A DNA stretch of 64,000 nucleotides from NCBI GenBank assembly GCA_935421135.1, contig OW285193.1, positions 11,456,099 through 11,520,098 of the forward strand, written 5' to 3'. Position numbers and translations under genes: made by a program. Positions 56,771-64,000 of the stretch are shown here, in pieces. Under the pieces are notes generated by a model, which saw only the letters and a list, made by a program, of their open reading frames with translations, had not been told where the DNA came from and did no database searches. The stretch comes from Bugulina stolonifera (Eukaryota; Bryozoa; Gymnolaemata; Cheilostomatida; Bugulidae). Numbering within the stretch: position 1 is the first letter of the stretch; each line of letters opens with the position of its first letter.

Positions 56771-58194
56771 TTAGAAATTCTGGAGTTTTCTGTGGAATTG
56801 GGGAGACTGGTATATCTAAACAAGGCATTACAACTTGAACTTTGAAAAGATGACATGCAGACTCACTTGTAGCGATGTATTCTGTGGAGCTGGTAAGCTT
56901 GACCTTCTACTGTAATACCCTTCAAATGGGTACACATCCCATCTGTGTGGTACTGGCTTCTTGCTGCTGAAGTCGGAGTTATCTACTAGGTAAAGGAAAT
57001 TATATTTCTAAATCTAATATGTCTATCTATTACATACACCCTTGGTGATAAATAGGCATGTAAATAATGATAAATTTGGTGCACAACTGGTAAATTAAAT
57101 TTGCAGTCAAAACTATATTAGTAAACTATCCATAATGTAGTACGTGAATATCCATAGACATAGAAATGTAGTACAATACTAATTTCTCTCAGCGTTGTTT
57201 TAGAATCCAGATAAGGCCTTATACATACCTATCACAGAAAATTACTAACAGTACATACACGTACCTTGATGCATATTATGGTCAAACATTTACATGGAAC
57301 ACAAACCTTTAGTACTGCTGACTTTTCTATGTTTCACAGGTATCAACTTAGTCCTTTGTGACAACATTTGCAAGAAATTTCTCTCACCTTCATAGAGATT
57401 GCCTTGGCTATAAAATAAAAAGTACCATTGATTTACATGTTGTACATGTACATGTACAGTGTGCAGGTAAAGCATGTACAACATGACTGTACTGTACAGT
57501 ACATAAATATAAACTTACACTTCCACTAATTTGATTGGCGAAATTTATCAGTTACATGCCGTATAATAACTTTTAATTGTATGCTGCGTGTATTTACTGT
57601 CCACAAAGGAATGATTCATTATATTCATACACAGTGCTCAAAATGTATGGCAGTTCTTACAGGCTCTGAGATGGGGTGGGAGGTGGGTGTGGTGGGTTGG
57701 GGTGCTGGCATGATGATTTCGTATAGGCTCGCCGAGCCTGGGCGAGCCCGTACACTTTGAGCACCGTTCATACATGCTCATATAATGTTACTAATGCTAT
57801 ATTAGATTTTATCTGTATGATCTTTTAAAAATGCAATAAAACATGTGTGCTTACTGTGAACGTTCATAAAGTGGCTGTGGAACATTGTGCTCATTTGACA
57901 TTCCAATGGTGCTAGCTTCCAAATATTTCTTCATTGGAGAATTGTATGCTAGTCTCTGCTTTGTCTAACCTTGGTGGAAAGTGTAAGTATATTACAATGA
58001 CAGTATGCTAGCTAAGCTGTACAGAAAAAATAAATTATGTCAATTCTCTGTCTTTATTCACGAGGAAAAATAGCAAGACTAATTATTTGAAACCTGATTC
58101 TCTCCACACTATTATGAAATACCAGGAGTTGTGTACTCGTAATTGAATGACGTGTATGGAAGTTGTGCTTTCTTGTATACGCAATGATCTCTGA
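56771..58194 (-). CDS. Unrecognised small protein, predicted 4-5 exons
   Basis: Minus-strand exons whose phases fit: 57855-57964 (TKQRLAYNSPMKKYLEAS, then a GMSNEHNVPQPLYERS stretch), a 20-base microexon 57388-57407 (QGNLYE), 56867-56982 (NSDFSSKKPVPHRWDVYPFE then GYYSRRSSLPAPQNTSLQ) and a possible terminal exon 56771-56815 (IYQSPQFHRKLQNF, stop). A possible upstream exon at 58123-58194 also keeps phase but has no ATG, so the start is not identified. All use GT-AG. The proline- and tyrosine-rich composition with repeated short turns resembles small ciliary microtubule proteins, but I recognise no family and make no functional claim. It lies between two convergent/divergent neighbours: its 3' end faces PKHD1L1 and its 5' end faces VTA1. 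The 3' exon choice is the weakest part. Confidence 0.45.
57624..57774. mobile_element. hAT-like MITE, 135 bp, with perfect 8-bp target duplication
   Basis: Element 57632-57766 with terminal inverted repeats CAGTGCTCAAAATGTATGG and, in reverse complement at the right, CGGTGCTCAAAGTGTACGG (16 of 19 identical). It is flanked by exact TTCATACA at 57624-57631 and 57767-57774. The CAG-type end and 8-bp duplication are hallmarks of hAT transposons. It is GC-rich inside, unlike its surroundings, and carries a G-run cluster at 57673-57702. It lies in an intron of the predicted minus-strand gene. Confidence 0.8.
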
Positions 58195-58266
58195 CTAAGA
58201 AATAGTCGTTTACATATTATAGTCTGTCTGAACTTTACAATGTTTCGACCAAAGCCTACAACAAAG
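58195..58266. promoter_or_regulatory. Candidate bidirectional promoter and VTA1 5' leader
   Basis: The VTA1 start codons (58240 or 58267, plus strand) and the most upstream candidate exon of the minus-strand gene (to 58194) lie less than 100 bases apart, so both transcripts should start from this neighbourhood. No core-promoter motif is clear. The call rests on gene spacing alone. Confidence 0.35.
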
Positions 58267-61200
58267 ATGGCTGCTTCCATTCCTCCACTTCCTGCGAATT
58301 TCAAGCCTCTCCAACATTATCTAAAAACAGCTCAAGAACATGAAACCAAATTTCCTATCGTCTCGTACTACTGTAAGTTAAACAGGTATTATTGGTAGGT
58401 TTGTTAGGATTACAGCTGATTAATGTCATAGCGCTCAACAAACCAGCTGTTATGATCATTTTATCTCAATTTTTTTCAAATTTCAGTTTCCTCCAACTTT
58501 AACTTGAATTAAAATTTATATTAAGGGGGCCTAGCCTAATAGTAGTTTATAGTTCTCATCCACATGGTTGGCAACCTTGTTGTCAATTCATGTGCAGTAG
58601 GTCCTACTCTGTGACTTATTAGCAAGTTAAAGGGGAAAATCACAAATTTTGAAGTGATTCTAAAGTGATAGTTCGAAATCTGGCGGTTCCAGACGTCATT
58701 TCCACAAATACCAAAATCCGCGTTTTTATCCAAAAAATCGGTTTATCTGATTGGTCATGGGCGCATCCTTGTTGGTAGTCTAAGATCTGCAGACATACAC
58801 CGATATGCGAGGTGTTTAATACATGCCCCGTTAAATCCACTATATTGCTATAGCCGTGCTGTTTCCGGTAAGTTTGCGCATTCACAGTTTACTGGTTTGC
58901 GACAGCCACTTGTGTTTTTTTAGTAATTTCCAAAGTTTTCTGCTACTTATACTTGCTTGTTTTTTATACTGACTAATATAGCTCACGGCATATTCTACAA
59001 TGCATATTTATCCGTAGGTAAGAAATCAAATCAAGTTATATTATAATAAGTATTTGTTCATTCTTTTCTAATCCTACTAGATTATTTCCCACCGACTCTG
59101 ACTGACAGTCACTGCAGTTTCACTGAACTATAAAAAACCCTAGTTTCAATTTGAATAAAATAATTATTTATCATCAATTATGTTTGTTTTTATTTACTTA
59201 TGCACGTAATTAATTAATAACTGTTCTACCATGGGTTTCATTGGTAGTTCAGCGGAACTAGCAGTGACTCTCAGTCAGATTCGGAGCTAGTAGTGACTCT
59301 CAGTCAGATTCGGAGCTTGCAGTGACTCTCAGTCAGATACGGAGCTAGCAGTGACTCTCAGTCAGATTCAGCTAGCAGTGACTCTCAGTAAGTTTCCGTG
59401 GGAAATATAACATGAACTCAAGCTGCAATAAAATCACTTTTATTTCTTTGGCATCAGATTGCTGTTGACTAGACACAAGACAAATGAATCACCAGTTACT
59501 GCTTACTTGCCGCTGTAAATTAATGATTAAAAGTCAAACAATCAATTGAAGGCAATGCAAATCAATATAATAATACATCATTCAATTTATTTAGTGTGTT
59601 GCTTTTACCAAAACAGGCTAAATATAAATGATGAAAGCTGTTAGTTGGAAATGGTAAAGCAACATTTCCAAAAAAAGACAGTTCCAGCAGGACGTTTCTC
59701 AACTGTGTAGATTACATTTATTAGAATACAACTCACCGATAATTAAGATTAATTAAATGAAAAAATTAATATTAAAAAGGAAAATTTATGGGTGGGGTTA
59801 GGGGTTCAAACTGTCACGGAGAGGTTTAGTTTGGAACTGTCTTTTTCCCATTGTATTGGATTGCAGTACATCACTTCACCTCCATACTTTCCTGGTGTTC
59901 TATTTCTTTCTTTACTGCCTATTTTAATTTTATTTTAATCTTGCTAATTTTCATTTCATGGCGTGCATTCAGATAAATAAAATTAAAATAAGCAGTAAGT
60001 AAGCCCAATGACTGAAAGAAAAAAACAGAGATGCCAGACTCCGTTAATTCAAGCAACATTTTATGGCCTATTAAAAGACTCGTTTCCAAAATTAAACTTG
60101 CAAACATCTCTGGAAAAAAACTAGTATCCTATGTATGTTTGTGCAATATTATGAATCTGTTCCATAATGCTGACCATTAAGAAATTTACTTTAGCCTCGG
60201 TGACTGTGACAAACCCTATTGATACTATTCTCTATAATGGCATAGGCCTATGTGACTAAGAATATTGGGCCTACACTGTGGTGACTTGGTGACTACTATA
60301 TCTAACTACTACTATTACTATTGATAATTCAACTTCTGTTGATTCTATTGATACTGTAGCTACTACTGGACCCTCTGGTACTACTGCGACAACTTACCAC
60401 TTTTCTACGACTAACTATTATTGTAACCAACTACTACTATTACTACTGCTGATTTTAACTACTTGCATGATTACTACTAATGCAACCATAACTAACTACT
60501 GAAATCACCATATTACTGCTACTACACTGCTATCACTTTAACTTACTGCTAACTACTGCTATAAGTAACTACTCCTACTGCTAATACGAACTACAGCTAA
60601 CACCACAAATGGTTCTTTTATTTTGCTAGTAAACTGCTGCTGCGATGACTAATACTGACGATAGTGGGCATACTATCAATGTTGAGCTGATACTAACACA
60701 TACAGCTTGTTGACTTGTGTTGTAGGATGTTGCAGTGCCTGCTGCAGTTGGGCCACCAGATGCTGATATGCTCTCTTACTTTATTCTATGAGTTTGTAGT
60801 ACTGAAGCACTAATGAGTTTTACCATGCACTAGCCGATGCTTTCAAGAAAATGCAGTTTCATATCCATATAGCTCTTCAGGTAGGTAGTTGTATGAGTAA
60901 CTACTCGGAATCCTGTATCTTAAACATTGTTGCTTTATCGGCAAAGAAGATTTAGAATCTGATACTCCTTCAGAGTCTCTAATAATTTTGAATTTGGTTA
61001 TTATAGTAATTACACTTACATGAATTATTCATTGTTACACATAAAGACTGTGTGTGTAGGCAGATCTATGTGCAAATGAAAGTAATTCACGAGACAGTCA
61101 TTTCTTGGTTGCAGATAGATTCTGGTAAGATGTTCCAGACAAAATGTTACAGCCTTGGAATATTGCAAGAGACACCGATGGAGGGTAAACTATCCAGTTC

Positions 61201-63444
61201 AACAGGAACAACTTTAGGAAGAAACCTCATTCATCATTGCAGTTGGTCTGGTATCCTTGCCGGCAGTCTCCTTGAGGTTAAATATTTGTCCATTGCTTTT
61301 GCATGTAGGTGCAGTAGTGGTGAAAGCTAGATAGACCTCCTTACTCCTTAGTTGGGGTTTTGGAGAAGGAGAATAAATCTAGAAAAAGCGATTTCTGTTT
61401 AAGTTTTGCTGAAAAACAGAGGTTATCTCAAATTTCTCCACTCTGCATCTAAACAATTATTGACCTCCATGGCCTGAATCTTGCAACCATTTGCTATCAG
61501 CCATTATGTTAGCTGTCAACATAATATGGTCAACAAGGTCAGTCTATAACTGTAGGGCTTGCCAGTGACCTCTACCTCACCAACTATGCAAGTGTTCAAC
61601 TGTTGAAACCCAGGCAGTGAAGTTGAAGTTTGATCATAACACAGTCCACTCTGCACTCTGCTGGAACTTCCTCCACTTGTACACCTCTGCTCTGACTGCT
61701 CAATACTCTCTAGCACAATCTGTTGGCTATGTTATAAAACCATAGTAGCACATAAGTGCTACATGATGGTAATCATTAGTGCTTTGCCATAGATTCAGCA
61801 GTTAAAGCTATCATAGAATCCACAGGAGCCTAGCCACCTGCAGTATAATATTTTAATGTGTACTTTTAATAATACTATTACCAATGGGTAGCATTACACA
61901 TTCATGGGTAGCAGAGTGTCAGAAATTATTTCCAATGATATTGTGTAAACCTTTTATACATGCATGTATATGTAGATATAATAAAGAATTCGTGATTACA
62001 TATAATGTTTATACAAATACAATGTGTTGTGCAATATGGTACCTTCAGCATGTACATGCATGTTTATTTGTCACACATAAGTTTTATAATGATAAAATGT
62101 ATATTATATTACTGATACATGTACAGGTATAAATGCATTTGCATTGTTGGCAGACGATGCTAAGGTCTATGTGATTGCACTGCACTGACAACTGCAGTCA
62201 AGAAATTGAAATGAAAGTAAGGAAAACAAATACATGTATAATTAGCATAGCATTATGTTATACGGATAATAGTATAAAGTTATCTCCCCAGGAATGGTCG
62301 ATCGCCGGAAACCATAGTCTCACAAAATAGAATGGCGAAATCTCAAAAAGGAGAAAACTCCTAATTTTTCAATCGTTTAGAAGGAGTTTTAATTTCACTA
62401 ATTGAGGCATAAGGAGGGTCATAAAATACAAATCCTTTATTATTAAAAAAAGAACATATGTTGATTTAGTATACTGTACAATAATTGTTCGAATATCTTG
62501 TTTAGAACAGTACAAAAACTAACTTCAAAGTAGGGCACAATTTGTGAATTTCTCCTTTAATTCAAGCTAATAAAAATAAATGTATGGCCCAACTCCTATG
62601 ACCTAGGCCTATGCCGTAGCAAAAAGTCATGCAGTAGTAGTACTCATGCTAAATTCTATTCTGCAGAGCAAAGCTAAGGTTAAAATACAGTATATGAAAT
62701 AGCTTGGATCATTTTCTTTCACTCACTAAAAGGTTTTATTGGTTTTAGGTCGGATGTATGCGTTGCAAAAAGGCATGGACATTGACAAATCAACACCTGA
62801 GGCAAAAGCATTTCTCTTGTACCTGATGGAAATATTAGAGCAGGTATGCAAAACATATCTGTAGTTTGTCTTATTTAATAGCATTGGTACTAACTGTACA
62901 TGGAACTAGATAATTACTTCTGGATTTTGAAAGTGTTATTATAGGCCTACATGTACTATGTAGATGAAGGCTGCCTTGATATCGGATGAGATGATGAAAG
63001 AAGAGACTGTAGCACAGGCGTTTGTAGAACACTATGCCCTCAAGTTATTTGCCCATGCTGACACTGAAGACAGGGCCGGTAGATACAATAAGTGAGTTTA
63101 CTTTGACCTACAAGTTTGTAGCCTAGTTGTTTGGTATTAACTCTGGCTTACTGACAGACTGTTCTACTGCATGCAATACATGTGCAGTAGCTATGTACAA
63201 TATATAGCTTCCAATAGTAGTTGGGCTCCACTGATTGTATCTATTTTATTTGTATTTCTCTGAACCTTTAGCTGCATTTAGGTAAATAGTATAGTTATTA
63301 TTGACTTGGCTATATTGTTCATGTATTTTATTGGGAAATTGCTACATCATTTACATCTCACCCTCCAGAAATGTGGTCAAGTCATTCTACAACTCAAGTC
63401 TGCTGTTTGAAGTTTTGACTGTATTTGGACCTTTGAATGAAGAT
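58267..63444 (+). CDS. VTA1: VTA1 (LIP5), N-terminal part
   Basis: VTA1 binds ESCRT-III proteins through two N-terminal MIT domains and stimulates the VPS4 ATPase during multivesicular-body sorting and membrane scission. Four coding exons: 58267-58372, 62749-62843, 62964-63091 and 63369-63444, in one frame, 135 residues. Seen: MAASIPPLPANFKPLQHYLK and TAQEHETKFPIVSYYC, RMYALQKGMDIDKSTPEAKA, HYALKLFAHADTEDRAGRYN and KNVVKSFYNSSLLFEVLTVF then GPLNED. All track the animal family closely. An in-frame ATG at 58240 would add nine residues (MFRPKPTTK); the second ATG is preferred because it aligns with the family start. Intron 1 is 4.4 kb, long for this window. The second MIT half is partly present; the linker and the C-terminal VPS4-binding region lie beyond the right edge. 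Confidence 0.95.
59250..59396 (+). repeat. 29-bp tandem repeat
   Basis: Five units of about 29 bp, GGAGCTAGCAGTGACTCTCA plus GTCAGATTC, the last one truncated. The final copy ends CTCAGTAAGT, which resembles a donor, but all three frames through the array are closed, so it is not treated as an exon. Confidence 0.9.
59670..59848. mobile_element. TIR-bounded repeat, copy 1 (VTA1 intron 1)
   Basis: Begins AAAAAAAGACAGTTCCAG and ends GGAACTGTCTTTTTCCC, an inverted pair of about 15 bp. The interior is AT-rich with GGGTGGGGTTAGGGGTTC near the right end. The same ends and interior order occur at 63533-63745, so it is a small dispersed family with two copies in this gene. Confidence 0.7.
60290..60610. 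repeat. ACT-rich degenerate trinucleotide sequence
   Basis: About 300 bp dominated by ACT/CTA triplets (ACTACTACTATTACT, CTACTGCTAA), an old, diverged trinucleotide microsatellite in VTA1 intron 1. Confidence 0.8.
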
Positions 63445-64000
63445 GTAAGTATATATAGTTGTACTTGTATGCGGTATAAACCAGTAATGCATCACGTGGT
63501 TCATGTAGTAAATGCTACGGTAAAGGGACATTGCGAAAAAGACAGTTCTAAACAGGACGTTTCACAACCAGATAGTTTGAAACGGGACAGTTTGAAACCG
63601 TGTAGATAGCATTTAGAAGAACAGAACTCATAGATAATCAATTTTAGTTAATTAATTTAATTACTTAAATAAAAAGTTTATCAAAAGTAAAAATTAGTTG
63701 AAATCTGGTGGTTGGGGTTAGGGGTTTCGAACTGTTTTTGTCGAACAGTCGCAAATTCAAATGCTACATTATTAGCGTCTTCATGGCTTAAATTTCTGGC
63801 ACAGGCCAATTTACTGATAAACTTTCCGGCACACATACTTCTCAGTTACGAACACACCAGCCTGGGATGAAAGCAAAATTTTCGTGCGAAAAACCCAGGT
63901 GTGCCAATGAGCTCGGGATGGTTTTCTCAGACCAAGCAAAATTTTAGGCCAATAGCCGTCTGGCCATCTTTGGATTTTCATTTGCGGCCCAAGAGGTCGT
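63445..64000. other. VTA1 intron 4 to the window edge
   Basis: No further VTA1 exon is seen before the window ends. The main content is the second copy of the TIR-bounded repeat (63533-63745). The remainder is unremarkable. Confidence 0.6.
63533..63745. mobile_element. TIR-bounded repeat, copy 2 (VTA1 intron 4)
   Basis: Starts GCGAAAAAGACAGTTCTAAA and ends CGAACTGTTTTTGTCG, with the interior GTTGGGGTTAGGGGTTTCGA in the same place as in 59670-59848. It has extra internal GACAGTTTGAAAC words, so the sequence is partly self-repeating. It starts 88 bases after a coding exon. Confidence 0.7.

Larger units (their letters stand above)
58373..62748. other. VTA1 intron 1
   Basis: A 4.4-kb intron. 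Contents supported: a 29-bp tandem array, a TIR-bounded repeat and a long ACT-rich simple sequence, listed separately. The longest frame (61052-61330, 92 codons) has no recognised family and no clear splice partners. The stretch 60724-60790 follows an AG and reads DVAVPAAVGPPDADM, but ends in a stop without a donor. No RNA gene was recognised. Confidence 0.5.

Noticed and set aside
59250..59400. Exon made of the 29-bp repeat ending in CAGTAAGT
   Set aside because: All three frames after the nearest acceptor hit stops within the array.
61052..61330. 92-codon frame in VTA1 intron 1
   Set aside because: No family resemblance, no phase-compatible acceptor and donor linking it to VTA1 exons.

Overview
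The window is nuclear DNA from an animal, most likely an intron-rich aquatic invertebrate. Genes are split into many short exons with GT-AG introns, the non-coding DNA is AT-rich and full of TACATGTA-type palindromes and AGGCCTA words, and the proteins are clear relatives of human genes that are missing or much altered in insects and nematodes. Strong agreement of exon content with the human orthologues suggests a slowly evolving lineage (sponge, cnidarian, lophotrochozoan or basal deuterostome). I cannot name the species from the sequence.

Layout. (1) 997-5068, plus strand: the last nine coding exons of a TBC1D15/TBC1D17-type Rab GTPase-activating protein, entering from the left edge. (2) 7416-55805, plus strand: one very large gene, a complete fibrocystin-L (PKHD1L1) orthologue. 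I placed 80 coding exons whose reading phases agree end to end, giving 13,464 nt of CDS and 4,487 residues: signal peptide, three IPT/TIG domains, PA14, a conserved linker, eleven more IPT/TIG domains, two G8 domains each followed by parallel beta-helix repeats, a juxtamembrane region, one transmembrane helix and a short tail. (3) About 56771-58194, minus strand: a small unrecognised protein gene with phase-consistent exons. (4) 58267-63444, plus strand: the first four coding exons of VTA1 (LIP5), the ESCRT/VPS4 cofactor, running off the right edge. Genes 3 and 4 are head to head and probably share a promoter region; genes 2 and 3 converge. The neighbours do different jobs (Rab GAP, cell-surface coat protein, endosomal sorting), so no shared pathway is implied.

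The non-coding DNA holds the unusual material. Four separate minisatellites are built from units that straddle a real splice junction (2.1, 24.9, 33.8 and 46.9 kb). Two copies of a 240-bp dispersed repeat, in opposite orientations, each end in a hammerhead-ribozyme-like motif; one lies in sense orientation just upstream of the last exon of the fibrocystin-L gene. There are also a perfect 55-bp-arm palindrome, a foldback insertion with 15-bp direct repeats that carries a copied piece of the neighbouring exon, a family of GTTGTCCTCTCT hairpins, two hAT-like MITEs with 8-bp target duplications, and a tRNA-derived SINE.

Limits: exon edges were assigned by eye from splice consensus, phase and remembered family similarity. 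No alignment, folding or expression data were used. The TBC and VTA1 models are partial, and the minus-strand gene is a prediction.
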